Shown here piece after piece: positions 27,556-38,138 of a DNA stretch of 64,000 bases. Origin of the DNA: Serratia sp. UGAL515B_01 (GTDB taxonomy: Bacteria; Pseudomonadota; Gammaproteobacteria; Enterobacterales; Enterobacteriaceae); NCBI RefSeq assembly GCF_033095805.1, contig NZ_CP109901.1:992001-1056000 (forward strand), in the 5' to 3' direction. The notes below the pieces were generated by a model. It worked only from the letters and a program-made list of their open reading frames with translations. It ran no database searches and was not told where the DNA came from. Numbering within the stretch: the first letter of the stretch is position 1; each line of letters opens with the position of its first letter. Position numbers and translations under genes: made by a program.

Positions 27556-28706
27556 TGAGCTGGCAACAACGTATCCAGCAAGCGCTGGAAGAACGCCAGC
27601 GAAGTGCCACTTATCGCCAACGGCAAGCGAATATGGGGGGTGGTGGCCGCTATCTACAACTCAACGACCAGCATTATCTCAATTTTTCAGGTAATGACTA
27701 TCTGGGGCTTGGCCAACATGATGATGTGATTGCTGCCTGGCAACAGGGGGCGATGCGTTATGGTGTTGGCAGTGGTGGATCGGGCCACGTTACTGGTTTT
27801 TGTCACGCGCATGATGAATTGGAGCAGAAGCTGGCGGAATGGCTCGGTTATCCGCGTGCGCTGTTGTTTATTTCTGGCTATGCGGCCAATCAGGCCGTAC
27901 TGGCCGCCTTGATGCAGGCTGACGATCGCATTCTGGCGGATAAACTCAGCCATGCCTCCCTGTTAGAAGCGGCTACTCACTCCCCGGCACAATTGCGACG
28001 TTTTAGGCATAACCAGCCACAGGCATTGGCCACATTGCTAGAAAAAACCTGTATTGGCCAGCAGTTAGCAATTACTGAAGGGGTATTCAGTATGGATGGG
28101 GACAGCGCCCCGCTGGCTGAACTGCACCGATTAACGCAACAGGCCGGTGCTTGGCTAATGGTGGATGATGCGCATGGTATAGGGGTTCGCGGTGAGCAAG
28201 GGCGCGGCAGTTGCTGGCAGCAAGGCGTTCACCCCGAGGTGCTGGTGGTGACCTTTGGTAAAGCGTTCGGCGTCAGTGGGGCCGCGGTACTGTGTGATGA
28301 ACCGTTGGCGGAATACCTGCTGCAGTTTGCCCGCCATCTTATTTACAGCACCTCGATGCCCCCGGCTCAAGCCTGTGCTTTGCAAGCGGCATTGCGCTGT
28401 ATCCAGCAAGGAGATGCGTTACGTGAGCGATTGCAGAACAATATCCAGCATTTTCGTGCTGGTGTCGCCGGCTTGCCGCTGGCGTTAACCGTTTCGGATA
28501 CCGCCATTCAGCCGTTACTGGTGGGGGATAACCAACGTGCGCTTGATTTAGCGCAGCGTTTGCGTGAGCGAGGGCTATGGATTAGTGCCATTCGCCCACC
28601 GACAGTGCCTCCTGGCGGAGCGCGATTACGCATTACGCTCACGGCGGTACACCAGTCCGAGGATATTGACCGTTTACTGGAGGTGTTGCATGGCATCTGC
28701 CATTGA
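27555..28706 (+). CDS. bioF: 8-amino-7-oxononanoate synthase
   Basis: 383 residues. PLP-dependent condensation of pimeloyl-ACP with alanine to KAPA. Seen: [30 protein letters not shown], and the cofactor lysine Lys236 in [10 protein letters not shown], the same position as in E. coli. Overlaps bioB by one base and bioC by 17. Confidence 0.96.
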   Translation: MSWQQRIQQALEERQRSATYRQRQANMGGGGRYLQLNDQHYLNFSGNDYLGLGQHDDVIAAWQQGAMRYGVGSGGSGHVTGFCHAHDELEQKLAEWLGYPRALLFISGYAANQAVLAALMQADDRILADKLSHASLLEAATHSPAQLRRFRHNQPQALATLLEKTCIGQQLAITEGVFSMDGDSAPLAELHRLTQQAGAWLMVDDAHGIGVRGEQGRGSCWQQGVHPEVLVVTFGKAFGVSGAAVLCDEPLAEYLLQFARHLIYSTSMPPAQACALQAALRCIQQGDALRERLQNNIQHFRAGVAGLPLALTVSDTAIQPLLVGDNQRALDLAQRLRERGLWISAIRPPTVPPGGARLRITLTAVHQSEDIDRLLEVLHGICH

Positions 28707-29457
28707 TAACGTCAACAAAAAAGCGGTAGCTTCGGCGTTTAGCCGCGCTGCAACGAGCTATGATACTTTCGCAGTATTGCAGCGTGAGGTGGGGGAGTAC
28801 CTACTGGGGAGGGGGGCATATCATCCTGGTAAATCAGTGCTTGATGCCGGTTGCGGTACTGGCTATTTCAGTCGTCGCTGGCGCGAGCTGGGTAAGCAGG
28901 TGACCGCGCTCGATTTGGCTCCGGGCATGCTGGCATTTGCCCGTCAACAGCAGGCGGCAGATCATTATTTGTTGGCGGATATAGAACACATCCCGTTATC
29001 AACCGCGTCGGTTGATATCAGTTTTAGCAGCCTGGCGATGCAGTGGTGTAGTGATTTGCCCCGTGCGCTGGCAGAGTTGCATCGTGTGACTCGCCCTGGT
29101 GGATTGATCCTGTTTTCTACGCTGGCAGAAGGAACTTTGCATGAGCTAGGGGATGCCTGGCAGCAGGTGGATGGTGAACGTCATGTTAATGATTTTTTGC
29201 CACTCATGAAAATCTCTAGCGCATGCCGCCATTATCGCCATCATCTTGAGTCTGCATGGCAAACGCTGACTTACCCAGATGTTATGACGCTGATGCGTTC
29301 GCTCAAGGGGATTGGTGCTACGCATTTGCATCAGGGGCGTGAGGTTGGGCTGCTTTCCCGCCAGCGTTTTGCCGCATTGCAGGACGCTTATGCAAGCCTG
29401 TGTGGGCAATTGCCACTCAGTTATCATCTGGTTTATGGGGTAATTTATCGTGACTAA
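28690..29457 (+). CDS. bioC: Malonyl-ACP O-methyltransferase
   Basis: 255 residues from ATG 28690 ([21 protein letters not shown]), inside the end of bioF; upstream in-frame codons overlap bioF and are not used. SAM-binding motif I is [12 protein letters not shown], followed by [11 protein letters not shown] and the post-motif [11 protein letters not shown]. It methylates malonyl-ACP so that it can be elongated to a pimeloyl thioester. No bioH is seen here, as in E. coli, where it lies elsewhere. Confidence 0.95.
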   Translation: MASAIDNVNKKAVASAFSRAATSYDTFAVLQREVGEYLLGRGAYHPGKSVLDAGCGTGYFSRRWRELGKQVTALDLAPGMLAFARQQQAADHYLLADIEHIPLSTASVDISFSSLAMQWCSDLPRALAELHRVTRPGGLILFSTLAEGTLHELGDAWQQVDGERHVNDFLPLMKISSACRHYRHHLESAWQTLTYPDVMTLMRSLKGIGATHLHQGREVGLLSRQRFAALQDAYASLCGQLPLSYHLVYGVIYRD

Positions 29458-30127
29458 ACGCTGGTTCGTGACCGGAACGGATACCGAGGTGGGGAAAACC
29501 GTTGCCAGCTGCGCACTGTTACAAGCTGCCAGCGCTGCGGGATGGCGCTGTGCCGGTTACAAACCGGTGGCATCGGGCAGTGAGATGACCAGCGAGGGAT
29601 TGCGCAACAGCGATGCGTTATCCTTACTGAGCCATAGCAAAGTAGTGATGGACTATAGCTTAGTGAATCCTTACACCTTTGCTGAGCCGACTTCACCCCA
29701 TATTGCCAGCCGAGATGTGGGCCTCCCCATTTCTCTGCCACGGCTTTCTGCTGGCTTGCGTGATCTTGAAAAACAAGCCGACTGGTTGCTGGTGGAAGGT
29801 GCTGGAGGCTGGTTCACGCCACTTTCCGAGCAGCATACACTCGCCGATTGGGTGCAACAGGAGCGGTTACCGGTGATCTTGGTGGTGGGTATTAAGTTAG
29901 GCTGTATCAACCATGCGTTACTGACCGCCCAAGCGATCCAGCAGGCAGAATTAACCTTGGCAGGCTGGATTGCTAACGATGTTACCGCACCGGGACGACG
30001 CCATCAGGAATATCTGACAACGCTTTGCCGTATGCTGCCCGCGCCTTTGCTGGGAGAGATCCCATATCTGCCCAATATAGAACTGCAGCCGTTAGGGCAA
30101 TATCTTGATTTGACACTGCTGAGTTAA
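29450..30127 (+). CDS. bioD: Dethiobiotin synthetase
   Basis: 225 residues from GTG 29450, overlapping bioC by 8 bp. ATP-dependent ring closure of DAPA with CO2. P-loop TGTDTEVGKTVAS at the N-terminus, YKPVASGS and VEGAGGWFTPL as in BioD. Last gene of the biotin operon. Confidence 0.95.
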   Translation: MTKRWFVTGTDTEVGKTVASCALLQAASAAGWRCAGYKPVASGSEMTSEGLRNSDALSLLSHSKVVMDYSLVNPYTFAEPTSPHIASRDVGLPISLPRLSAGLRDLEKQADWLLVEGAGGWFTPLSEQHTLADWVQQERLPVILVVGIKLGCINHALLTAQAIQQAELTLAGWIANDVTAPGRRHQEYLTTLCRMLPAPLLGEIPYLPNIELQPLGQYLDLTLLS

Positions 30128-30357
30128 TGAAAAATAAATATTTAAAAAACAATAGATTATACTCATTTCGCGTGCTCCTATTATTGGAGCCTGTGCTATT
30201 TCCTGAGCAAACGAAAAGGGTGGGTGCGATCTTTTAGTATGAATCGTCATAACCAAAGCAATATTATTGTAAAAAATAACTAAAAAACGGGCTTCAGAGG
30301 TATTTCGAAGAGAAAAGCGTTTTTTCTGTAACTCCCGCCCCCCTAGGGGTTGTGGGA

Positions 30358-30382
30358 GTTATCCACTATTTCTGTGGATAAC
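30358..30382. promoter_or_regulatory. Inverted pair of DnaA boxes upstream of uvrB
   Basis: GTTATCCAC-tatttct-GTGGATAAC. The right arm read on the minus strand is TTATCCACA, a perfect DnaA box; the left is TTATCCACT, one change. DnaA binding upstream of uvrB has been described in E. coli, so the site may be conserved regulation. It could also act simply as a hairpin. Confidence 0.55.
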
Positions 30383-30678
30383 CTTGTGCATTATATCTAG
30401 AAAACCAGCTTAAACAGAGAGCGGACGCGGGTTGTATCGGCGTTGTCCGCATTATCATCTTTTTATTAAAAACATTAAATATCAACAAATTAATTAAAAT
30501 CAAGCAAGGTAGTTAAGCGGTGAAGCTCTGTGAGTGGTTTTTCGTCAGAACGCTATCAATGCGTTAATGAATAGCGGTAGCTGGGGATAACATGGCTATT
30601 GACAATAAAAATATTGCACTGTGGACACTTTATCGACGCCTTGATGACGTATTAAGGTATGTTAATAGACAAATTCAC

Positions 30679-30706
30679 TTGAGGCTGGTTTTATATCCAG
30701 TATGAT
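30679..30706 (+). promoter_or_regulatory. uvrB promoter with LexA (SOS) box in the spacer
   Basis: Candidate -35 TTGAGG (30679-30684) and -10 TATGAT (30701-30706) are separated by exactly 16 bp, which are CTGGTTTTATATCCAG (30685-30700). This resembles the E. coli uvrB SOS box (CTGTTTTTTTATCCAG), so LexA would block RNA polymerase directly. Confidence 0.8.
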
Positions 30707-30855
30707 AAGCCTTGGCGCAAATTATCAAGGCTGAACATACTAAGTAGTAGCCTCTGGTAAATGCTAACCTGACCACAGTAAAGCGGGTGTCGTGCCTTGT
30801 TTGCATCACTCTCCGTGCCCCTAACGCCCGGCTGCAACCTGAACGATGAAGGGAT

Positions 30856-32868
30856 ATGAGCAAACTTTTCAAACTGCATTCAGAATTCAAACCGGCTGGC
30901 GATCAGCCAGAAGCCATTCGCAAATTGGAAGAAGGGCTGGAAGATGGTCTGGCGCATCAGACTTTGTTGGGGGTCACCGGTTCGGGCAAGACCTTCACTA
31001 TCGCCAATGTGATCGCCGATCTTAACCGGCCAACCATGGTGCTTGCACCGAATAAGACGCTGGCGGCACAACTCTATGGTGAGATGAAAGAATTCTTTCC
31101 TGAGAATGCCGTAGAGTATTTTGTCTCTTATTACGACTACTACCAGCCAGAAGCCTATGTGCCAAGTTCTGATACGTTCATTGAGAAGGACGCGTCGGTA
31201 AACGAACATATAGAGCAGATGCGCCTTTCGGCAACCAAGGCGTTGCTCGAACGGCGTGATGTGGTGGTTGTGGCGTCGGTCTCTGCGATCTACGGTCTTG
31301 GCGATCCCGATCTTTACCTGAAAATGATGTTGCACCTGACCAAGGGTATGATCATCGATCAGCGTTCGATCCTGCGGCGTTTAGCAGAGTTGCAATACAC
31401 ACGCAACGATCAGGCTTTCCAGCGTGCAACCTTTCGCGTTCGTGGCGAGGTCATCGATATTTTCCCTGCTGAATCAGACGAATTGGCACTGCGTGTTGAG
31501 CTATTTGATGAGGAAGTGGAGCGCCTGTCGTTGTTTGATCCACTCACCGGCCAGATCGAGCAAGTGGTACAGCGTTTCACCATTTACCCCAAGTCCCACT
31601 ATGTTACGCCGCGTGAACGTATTGTGCAGGCGATAGAAGAGATTAAGGTGGAACTGGCGCAACGGCGAAAGGTGCTGTTAGAAAACAACAAACTGTTGGA
31701 AGAGCAGAGGCTTTCGCAGCGTACCCAGTTCGATCTCGAGATGATGAACGAATTGGGCTATTGCTCAGGCATTGAAAACTATTCGCGTTACCTCTCTGGG
31801 CGCGGTGAGGGGGAGCCACCTCCTACGCTATTCGACTACCTGCCGGCAGACGGCTTGCTGGTGGTGGACGAATCACACGTTACCATTCCGCAGATTGGTG
31901 GGATGTTTAAAGGCGACCGATCACGTAAAGAAACATTGGTAGAATATGGTTTCCGCTTGCCCTCTGCGCTAGATAACCGGCCGATGCGCTTTGAAGAGTT
32001 TGAAGCTCTGGCACCTCAGACTATCTACGTTTCTGCCACACCGGGCAAGTATGAGTTGGAGAAGTCTGGCGGTGATGTTATCGACCAGGTCGTCCGTCCA
32101 ACCGGTTTGCTAGACCCCGAAGTGGAAGTTCGTCCTGTCACGACACAGGTTGATGATTTGCTCTCTGAAATCCGTAAGCGCGTGGCCATCAACGAACGTG
32201 TACTGGTCACTACGCTCACCAAACGTATGGCAGAAGACCTTACCGAATATCTGGAAGAACATGGTGAGCGGGTGCGCTATCTGCACTCAGATATTGATAC
32301 GGTAGAACGTGTCGAAATCATCCGTGATTTACGCCTTGGTGAGTTCGATGTCTTGGTAGGGATCAACCTGTTAAGGGAAGGCCTTGATATGCCTGAGGTG
32401 TCGTTGGTGGCGATTCTAGACGCAGATAAAGAAGGGTTTCTGCGTTCCGAGCGTTCCCTGATCCAAACCATTGGCCGTGCAGCCCGTAATCTTAACGGTA
32501 AGGCCATTCTCTACGGCGACCGGATCACCGACTCCATGGCTAAGGCTATAGGCGAAACGGAACGCCGCCGCGCTAAGCAGCAGGCACATAACCTAGCCAA
32601 TGGTATTGTGCCTCAGGGCCTGAATAAGAAGATTTCTGATATTCTGCAGCTCGGGCAACCGAGTACGCGCGGTAAGAATAAGGGCAAAAGCAAAGCGGCA
32701 GAAAATGCAGCACAATACCGGCATCTTACGCCAAAAGCCTTGGAGCAAAAAATTCAGGAACTGGAAGCGAAGATGTACTCCCACGCACAGAATCTGGAGT
32801 TTGAGCAAGCTGCCGCCGTACGTGATGAGATCCATCAGTTGCGCCAGCAATTTATTGCTCTGTCATGA
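30856..32868 (+). CDS. uvrB: Excinuclease ABC subunit B
   Basis: 670 residues (E. coli 673). Damage-verifying helicase-like subunit of nucleotide excision repair. Walker A TGSGKT at 41-46, the damage-probing beta-hairpin region [20 protein letters not shown], motif II DESHVT, helicase motifs V/VI ([26 protein letters not shown]) and a C-terminal UVR motif (about 630-665, [20 protein letters not shown]) that binds UvrC. Preceded by a LexA-controlled promoter. Confidence 0.97.
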   Translation: MSKLFKLHSEFKPAGDQPEAIRKLEEGLEDGLAHQTLLGVTGSGKTFTIANVIADLNRPTMVLAPNKTLAAQLYGEMKEFFPENAVEYFVSYYDYYQPEAYVPSSDTFIEKDASVNEHIEQMRLSATKALLERRDVVVVASVSAIYGLGDPDLYLKMMLHLTKGMIIDQRSILRRLAELQYTRNDQAFQRATFRVRGEVIDIFPAESDELALRVELFDEEVERLSLFDPLTGQIEQVVQRFTIYPKSHYVTPRERIVQAIEEIKVELAQRRKVLLENNKLLEEQRLSQRTQFDLEMMNELGYCSGIENYSRYLSGRGEGEPPPTLFDYLPADGLLVVDESHVTIPQIGGMFKGDRSRKETLVEYGFRLPSALDNRPMRFEEFEALAPQTIYVSATPGKYELEKSGGDVIDQVVRPTGLLDPEVEVRPVTTQVDDLLSEIRKRVAINERVLVTTLTKRMAEDLTEYLEEHGERVRYLHSDIDTVERVEIIRDLRLGEFDVLVGINLLREGLDMPEVSLVAILDADKEGFLRSERSLIQTIGRAARNLNGKAILYGDRITDSMAKAIGETERRRAKQQAHNLANGIVPQGLNKKISDILQLGQPSTRGKNKGKSKAAENAAQYRHLTPKALEQKIQELEAKMYSHAQNLEFEQAAAVRDEIHQLRQQFIALS

Positions 32869-32947
32869 CCTGGTTGTAATTTATCTTGCTGTGCACACGC
32901 TAGCTGTTTAAGGTGTGCGCCCCAAGTATTGATGCGAGTGGCTGAAA

Positions 32948-33193
32948 ATGACTGCACAACCTTCCAAAGACCCGTTACACGGCATGACCTTAGAGCGTTT
33001 ATTGAACGTCTTGGTAGATCATTATGGCTGGGATGGGTTGGCTGAACGCGTTCGTATCAACTGCTTTCGCAGCGATCCGAGTATCAAGTCCAGCCTAAAA
33101 TTTTTACGTCGTACCCCATGGGCACGCAAGCAGGTAGAAGAGCTCTATCTCAGTACCGTTAGTGATAACCCATGGCATCAAGGTAAAGCTTAA
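32948..33193 (+). CDS. VF530-family (DUF2132) small protein
   Basis: 81 residues: [34 protein letters not shown], then [24 protein letters not shown]. This matches the VF530 family named from a Vibrio fischeri structure, a small helical fold thought to bind DNA. The function is unproven. It follows uvrB and overlaps the end of the convergent yvcK gene by 4 bp. Confidence 0.8.
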   Translation: MTAQPSKDPLHGMTLERLLNVLVDHYGWDGLAERVRINCFRSDPSIKSSLKFLRRTPWARKQVEELYLSTVSDNPWHQGKA

Positions 33194-34107
33194 CTACGGG
33201 CTGACAGCGCTACCAAGGCTTGATCCATCGCTTGGCGCAATAGCTGACGATCGTGACGGTGGGGAATGTCACTGGCTTCCAGCGGTTGTTTGACCACAAT
33301 TCTATCGTGTATCTCTTGGGTATCTACCGCAGGGCCAACAATGACGGCTTCAATCATCTTACGCCCTATTTTTTCTTCCATTATTGCCAGTTTATCTTTT
33401 AACGTCAGGGCTGCAGCGGCCACACTCAGTTCACGGCCAAGATTACCAATGTAGATCATATTGGCACTGCTTCGCCTAAGAGCTTGTGTCAGTTCATTGA
33501 GCAGTAATAACGGCATTAAGCTGGTAAGAAAACTGCCCGGACCGATCAGGATCAGATCAGCCTGTGCGATAGCCTCTATTGCTTCGCGCGTTGCTTTTAC
33601 CGGTGGTGATAGCATCAACTCCTGTGGCATGTGCCTGAGCTGGTCGATATTGACTTCGCCGTAAACCTGGTGACCTTCATGATCGTGGGCCATCAGATCG
33701 ACGGGTTGCTCCGACATAGGGATCAAGGCAGCGTCAATTTTCAATAAGCTGCGAATCAGATTGATCGCCTCCAATGGGCGTACGCTTAAATGATCCAATG
33801 CTTTCAGCATCAGATTGCCCAAGTTATGTCCTGATAGTTCACCGTTACCATAGAAACGATATTCAAACATTGCCGAAGCTACGCTGGGTTCTGTAATGAG
33901 CTGGTTGAGACAGTTACGCGTATCTCCCCAGGCAATACCACCTTCAGAGCGGCGGATCCTGCCAGTGGATCCGCCGTTATCGGTAGTTGTGACAATACCG
34001 GTCAATCGTGAGCCCAATGACGACAAAGACGACATCACTCTGCCAAGTCCATGGCCACCGCCAAGTGCCACAACCCGATCAAGGTCGGCGAGGGTACGGT
34101 TACGCAT
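33190..34107 (-). CDS. ybhK: UDP-GlcNAc-binding YvcK/CofD-like protein
   Basis: 305 residues. GGGHG loop near the N-terminus ([16 protein letters not shown]), [37 protein letters not shown] as in the YvcK family. In Bacillus the protein binds UDP-sugars and affects cell-wall precursor supply; the enterobacterial role is less clear. It sits between uvrB and moaA as in E. coli. Ribosome site AAGGAA before ATG 34107. Confidence 0.92.
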   Translation of the reverse strand: MRNRTLADLDRVVALGGGHGLGRVMSSLSSLGSRLTGIVTTTDNGGSTGRIRRSEGGIAWGDTRNCLNQLITEPSVASAMFEYRFYGNGELSGHNLGNLMLKALDHLSVRPLEAINLIRSLLKIDAALIPMSEQPVDLMAHDHEGHQVYGEVNIDQLRHMPQELMLSPPVKATREAIEAIAQADLILIGPGSFLTSLMPLLLLNELTQALRRSSANMIYIGNLGRELSVAAAALTLKDKLAIMEEKIGRKMIEAVIVGPAVDTQEIHDRIVVKQPLEASDIPHRHDRQLLRQAMDQALVALSARS

Positions 34108-34503
34108 AAAATTCCTTCATTCGGGGTAAAAAAATAGCCTGCATAAATTAGCGGATTTAGTGCAAAAATGCGAAAAAGAGTGAAGTTTACATAAATCTTG
34201 TCAATTTATCCGTTTACCTATTGTTTATTATGGCGATTCTGGATGGCTACCGTTAAAAAGCGCTGTATACACAATTATGTAGCGTAAAATGGACGTTGGC
34301 TATCGTACTTGTTTAGCGCTAGAATCCTGAAGAAAACCACGATTTGGTTCTGGCTACTCAGCGTAGCGGGAATAAAATCTCAACTCCTAGCCTTTATACC
34401 TACGTTGTTCAACGGAACAATAGGGTGTTTGGGCCGTGGCGATGTCAGCCACCAGGGTGCAGAGTGGAAACGCTCGCATCTCCCGTATTTGGAAGGTGTT
34501 AAG
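34108..34503. other. ybhK-moaA intergenic region
   Basis: 396 bp between divergent genes, holding both promoters and, next to moaA, the molybdenum-cofactor riboswitch. An open frame from 34309 that runs into moaA is leader sequence, not protein. Confidence 0.7.
34382..34498 (+). promoter_or_regulatory. Molybdenum-cofactor (Moco) riboswitch upstream of moaA
   Basis: The segment CTCCTAGCC ... GGGCCGTGGCGATG ... CCACCAGGGTGCAG ... GCATCTCCCGTATTTGGAAGGTGT closely follows the E. coli moaA leader (TTGGCCGTGACAATG, GCCACCAGGGCGAAGG, CGCCTCCCGTATCTGGAAAGG). The final helix contains the moaA ribosome site, so ligand binding would block translation. Confidence 0.85.
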
Positions 34504-35487
34504 GTGCCACAACTCATTGATGCTTTTGAGCGCAAGTTTTATTATTTGCGCCTGTCGATAACCGATGTGTGTAACTTCCGTTGCACTTACTGCTTGCCCG
34601 ATGGCTACAAGCCCAGCGGTAGCCCCAAGACCTTCCTTTCTCTGGATGAAATTCGGCGTGTCAGCCGCGCATTTGCGGCATTGGGTACTGAAAAAATACG
34701 TTTAACCGGCGGAGAACCTTCTTTACGCCGTGATTTTGTCGATATCATTGCCGCTGTGCGTGAAAATCCCGCGATCGACACTCTTGCTGTGACCACTAAT
34801 GGCTACCGTCTGGCTCGTGATGTGGCAAACTGGCGCGATGCGGGCCTTACGGCAATCAACGTCAGCGTCGACAGTCTCGATCCGCGCCAATTTCAGGCGA
34901 TTACCGGGCAGGACAAATTCCGTCAGGTGATGAACGGTATCGATGCTGCTTTTGCCGCCGGCTACAGTAAGGTGAAAGTGAATTCTGTGTTGATGCGGGA
35001 TGTGAATCACCTGCAACTTGCCAGCTTTCTTGCTTGGATCAAGGATCGGCCAATCCAACTGCGTTTTATCGAACTGATGGAAACTGGAGACGGCGGTGAT
35101 TTGTTCCGCAAACACCATGTTTCCGGCGAGGTGATCCGCCAACAGTTAGAACAGCAAGGATGGCAACGGCAGGCTCGTAGCCGCAGCGATGGCCCCGCAC
35201 AGGTATTCAGCCATCCAGATTATCAGGGGGAGGTTGGGTTGATCATGCCGTACGAAAAAAATTTCTGTGCCAGTTGCAATCGCCTGCGGGTTTCAGCCGT
35301 TGGCAATTTGCACCTGTGTCTGTTTGGCGAACAAGGTATTACCCTGCGTGACTTGCTGGAGGATGACGGCCAGTTGGAACAACTGAAATTGAGAATTCAG
35401 GCGGGGCTGCAAAGTAAAAAACAAACCCATTTCCTGCATCAAGGAAATAGCGGTCTTACGCAGAACCTATCGTTTATCGGTGGCTAA
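34504..35487 (+). CDS. moaA: GTP 3',8-cyclase
   Basis: 327 residues from GTG 34504 ([18 protein letters not shown]), which aligns with the E. coli start and has GGAAGGTG upstream. Radical-SAM enzyme of the first Moco step. N-terminal cluster Cys23-x3-Cys27-x2-Cys30 (CNFRCTYC), C-terminal cluster [18 protein letters not shown], and a double-Gly end needed for activity. First gene of moaABCDE; regulated by the riboswitch. Confidence 0.96.
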   Translation: MPQLIDAFERKFYYLRLSITDVCNFRCTYCLPDGYKPSGSPKTFLSLDEIRRVSRAFAALGTEKIRLTGGEPSLRRDFVDIIAAVRENPAIDTLAVTTNGYRLARDVANWRDAGLTAINVSVDSLDPRQFQAITGQDKFRQVMNGIDAAFAAGYSKVKVNSVLMRDVNHLQLASFLAWIKDRPIQLRFIELMETGDGGDLFRKHHVSGEVIRQQLEQQGWQRQARSRSDGPAQVFSHPDYQGEVGLIMPYEKNFCASCNRLRVSAVGNLHLCLFGEQGITLRDLLEDDGQLEQLKLRIQAGLQSKKQTHFLHQGNSGLTQNLSFIGG

Positions 35488-35496
35488 TACTCATCT

Positions 35497-35533
35497 ATTT
35501 CAAGTTCTAGCGCCGTTGGCTGCAATTTGAAAT
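35497..35533. repeat. Short palindromic repeat between moaA and moaB
   Basis: ATTTCAAGTT-cTAGC ... GCTGCAATTTGAAAT: near-perfect arms of about 15 bp around CGCCGTTG. It resembles the arms of the repeats at 18178 and 61352 (TTCAAGTTGCA) and may be a minimal relative. Confidence 0.5.
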
Positions 35534-35567
35534 CCACAGGTATTTATAACAGTGAGCATATTCAGCT

Positions 35568-36080
35568 ATGAGCCATACCAGCAGTGAATTCACTCCGGCA
35601 AAAATTGCCATTCTGACCGTCTCTGATCGTCGTAGCATAGAGGAAGATACCTCTGGGCAGTATTTGCAGGAAGCAGTACAGGAAACGGGTCATCATGTGG
35701 TAGCGCGTGTTCTGGTGAAAGATAATATCTATCAGATCCGCGCTCAGGTTTCGGCATGGATCGCCAGTGATGATGTACAAGCCGTGTTGATCACCGGGGG
35801 GACAGGTTTTACTACCTGCGACAACACGCCCGAAGCGCTTCTGCCGTTGTTCGATCGTGAAGTGGCAGGATTTGGTGAGTTGTTCCGTATGCTGTCGTTT
35901 GAAGAAATCGGCACGTCTACCCTCCAATCTCGCGCTGTAGCGGGTATTGCCAACAAGACGGTGATCTTTGCCATGCCGGGTTCTACCAGTGCTTGCCGTA
36001 CTGCTTGGGAACATATCATTGAAGAACAGTTGGACGCGCGCCATCGCCCGTGCAACTTCTTACCACATTTGAAGAAGTAA
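35568..36080 (+). CDS. moaB: Molybdenum cofactor biosynthesis protein B
   Basis: 170 residues, MogA/MoaB fold. Motifs FTPAKIAILTVSDRRS, LITGGTGFTTCDNTPEAL and ALPGS-like FAMPGSTSACRTAW of the molybdopterin-binding fold. The E. coli homologue is dispensable and its role is not fully settled; it may adenylylate molybdopterin. Four nt before moaC. Confidence 0.94.
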   Translation: MSHTSSEFTPAKIAILTVSDRRSIEEDTSGQYLQEAVQETGHHVVARVLVKDNIYQIRAQVSAWIASDDVQAVLITGGTGFTTCDNTPEALLPLFDREVAGFGELFRMLSFEEIGTSTLQSRAVAGIANKTVIFAMPGSTSACRTAWEHIIEEQLDARHRPCNFLPHLKK

Positions 36081-36083
36081 CCC

Positions 36084-36563
36084 ATGACGCAGCTAACCCA
36101 TATCAACGCCGCAGGTGAAGCCCATATGGTTGATGTCTCTGCCAAGGCTGAGACAATTCGCGAAGCCCGCGCCGAAGCTTTTGTGGAAATGCAGGCGGCT
36201 ACATTGGCGATGATTACTGCAGGCCATCACCATAAAGGGGACGTGTTCGCTACTGCGCGTATTGCCGGTATTCAGGCTGCGAAGCGCACTTGGGAATTGA
36301 TCCCCCTTTGTCATCCACTCATGTTGAGCAAGGTGGAAGTACATCTTGAAGCACAACCTGAATATAACCGCGTACGTATCGAAACCTGCTGTCGTTTGAC
36401 CGGCAAAACCGGTGTAGAAATGGAAGCGTTAACAGCCGCCTCAGTGGCTGCGTTGACCATCTACGACATGTGCAAAGCGGTGCAAAAGGATATGGTGATT
36501 GGCCCGGTAAGGTTGTTGGCGAAAAGCGGCGGTAAATCCGGTGATTTCAAGGCGGGTATATGA
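36084..36563 (+). CDS. moaC: Cyclic pyranopterin monophosphate synthase
   Basis: 159 residues. It converts the MoaA product to cyclic pyranopterin monophosphate. Conserved blocks: [61 protein letters not shown] and the C-terminal [12 protein letters not shown]. The stop overlaps moaD. Confidence 0.96.
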   Translation: MTQLTHINAAGEAHMVDVSAKAETIREARAEAFVEMQAATLAMITAGHHHKGDVFATARIAGIQAAKRTWELIPLCHPLMLSKVEVHLEAQPEYNRVRIETCCRLTGKTGVEMEALTAASVAALTIYDMCKAVQKDMVIGPVRLLAKSGGKSGDFKAGI

Positions 36564-36805
36564 TCAATGTTCTATTTTTTGCGCAGGTACGTGAACTGAT
36601 TGGGATCAGTACGTTAAGCGTGCCGGCAGAATATCTTACGGTAGAAGAGTTGCGTAAGTCGCTGTGTGAGCGGGGCGAACGTTGGGCTTTGGCGTTGGAG
36701 TCTGGCAAATTGCTGACGGCGGTGAATCAATCTCTTGTGGTCGCTGAACATCCACTGAAGGCGGGGGATGAAGTCGCGTTTTTCCCTCCGGTAACCGGGG
36801 GTTAA
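36560..36805 (+). CDS. moaD: Molybdopterin synthase sulfur-carrier subunit
   Basis: 81 residues, ubiquitin-like. It ends FFPPVTGG; the terminal Gly-Gly is adenylylated and thiocarboxylated and carries sulfur into MoaE. Starts in the moaC stop (ATGA). Confidence 0.95.
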   Translation: MINVLFFAQVRELIGISTLSVPAEYLTVEELRKSLCERGERWALALESGKLLTAVNQSLVVAEHPLKAGDEVAFFPPVTGG

Positions 36806-36807
36806 TC

Positions 36808-37260
36808 ATGGAAAATACCCGTATCCGTGTTGGTAATGCTGCCTTTAGCGTTGGCGATGAGTATCAATGGTTGGCTCAGTGTGATGATGATGGTGCAGTT
36901 GTCACTTTTACTGGCAAGGTACGCAACCACAATCTGGGGGATGGCGTCAGTGCATTGTCCCTGGAGCATTATCCTGGCATGACTGAAAAGGCGCTTGAAG
37001 AGATTGTGGCTGAAGCGCGCATACGTTGGCCAGTGCAGCGGGCAACGGTGATCCATCGTGTTGGTGAGCTGTTTCCCGGCGATGAGATTGTATTTGTTGG
37101 CGTCACCAGCGCGCATCGAGGCCATGCGTTTGAAGCTGCTCAGTTCATTATGGATTATCTTAAAATGCGGGCACCGTTCTGGAAACGTGAGGCAACTGAA
37201 CAGGGTACACGTTGGGTAGAGGCTCGTGATAGCGATGAACAGGCTGCAAAACGCTGGTGA
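36808..37260 (+). CDS. moaE: Molybdopterin synthase catalytic subunit
   Basis: 150 residues. With MoaD it builds the dithiolene of molybdopterin. Seen: GAVVTFTGKVRNHN, LEHYPGMTEKAL, VIHRVGELFPGDEIVFVGVTSAHR and the catalytic-lysine region LKMRAPFWKRE. Two nt after moaD; last moa gene. Confidence 0.95.
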   Translation: MENTRIRVGNAAFSVGDEYQWLAQCDDDGAVVTFTGKVRNHNLGDGVSALSLEHYPGMTEKALEEIVAEARIRWPVQRATVIHRVGELFPGDEIVFVGVTSAHRGHAFEAAQFIMDYLKMRAPFWKREATEQGTRWVEARDSDEQAAKRW

Positions 37261-37371
37261 AGGACAGAAATAAATCCATGCGTCGCGCCATTTCGCGCAA
37301 TGTATTCTGTGATACGCTTATTAGTGGGGATGTTCCCCGAAATTTGGCTCTTATATAAAAAGGTAACCGTC

Positions 37372-38079
37372 ATGGACCAATATCCACGTAATGGTTCGAT
37401 TGTTGAACGTGCCAACAGCGGCATTCAAGCTTATATGGCGCAGGTTTATGGCTGGATGACCTGTGGTCTACTCTTGACAGCATTTGTCGCCTGGTATGTT
37501 AGTTATAACAGCCAGATACAAGCATTTATTTTTTCCAGCCAGATCACTTTTTTTGCTCTGATTATCGCTCAGCTAGGTTTGGTATTCGTTATTTCCGGTA
37601 TGGTGAGTCGTTTAAGTGGTTCGGCTGCGACTTCACTGTTTATGCTTTACTCAGCTCTCACTGGGTTAACACTTTCAGTGATCCTCTTACAATATACCGG
37701 TGAGTCAATCGCGAGAACGTTCGTTATTACCGCCGGTATGTTTGGTGCCATGAGCATTTATGGCTATACCACCAAACGCGATCTCAGCGGCTTTGGCAGT
37801 ATGCTATTTATGGGACTGATTGGTATTGTGCTGGCGTCGCTAGTGAATATCTGGCTGAAAAGCACGGTATTAATGTGGGTGGTCACCTATGTCGGTGTGT
37901 TGGTATTCGTAGGCCTCACTGCATATGATACTCAAAAATTGAAAGAAATGGGTGAGCAACTGAATCCGAATGACCGTGACAGCTTCCGTAAATATTCTAT
38001 CGTTGGTGCATTGCGGCTGTATCTCGACTTCATCAACTTGTTCCTGATGTTATTGCGTATCTTCGGCAACCGTCGCTAA
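37372..38079 (+). CDS. ybhL: Bax-inhibitor-1 family membrane protein YbhL
   Basis: 235 residues from ATG 37372 with AAGG at 8 nt; the frame is open further upstream, but E. coli YbhL begins here (MDxxPRxxSIV). Seven hydrophobic segments, ending TAYDTQKLKEMG and RLYLDFINLFLMLLRIFGNRR, as in BI-1/YccA proteins. Members may act as pH-gated calcium leaks or modulators of FtsH; the YbhL role is unknown. Located after moaE as in E. coli. Confidence 0.93.
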   Translation: MDQYPRNGSIVERANSGIQAYMAQVYGWMTCGLLLTAFVAWYVSYNSQIQAFIFSSQITFFALIIAQLGLVFVISGMVSRLSGSAATSLFMLYSALTGLTLSVILLQYTGESIARTFVITAGMFGAMSIYGYTTKRDLSGFGSMLFMGLIGIVLASLVNIWLKSTVLMWVVTYVGVLVFVGLTAYDTQKLKEMGEQLNPNDRDSFRKYSIVGALRLYLDFINLFLMLLRIFGNRR

Positions 38080-38106
38080 ATTATCCAAGCGTTTTTCCAC
38101 GCATCA

Positions 38107-38138
38107 AGAGGGTTCTGCTTGCAGAGCCCTCTGTATTT
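38107..38138. terminator. Hairpin between ybhL and ybhR
   Basis: AGAGGGTTCTGC / GCAGAGCCCTCT, 12 bp with one G-T pair, 2-nt loop, followed by TGTATTTT on the plus strand. It lies between convergent genes. Confidence 0.65.

Larger units (their letters stand above)
30128..30855. other. bioD-uvrB intergenic region
   Basis: 728 bp with no supported protein gene. It holds a GC-rich hairpin at 30330-30360 (AACTCCC/GGGAGTT), a pair of inverted DnaA-box sequences at 30359-30381, AT-rich DNA, and the LexA-controlled uvrB promoter near 30679-30706. The distance from this promoter to the uvrB start (about 150 bp) leaves a long leader. Confidence 0.7.

Noticed and set aside
34309..34503. N-terminal extension of moaA
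   Set aside because: This part is the Moco riboswitch and leader; the GTG at 34504 aligns with the known MoaA start and has a ribosome site.
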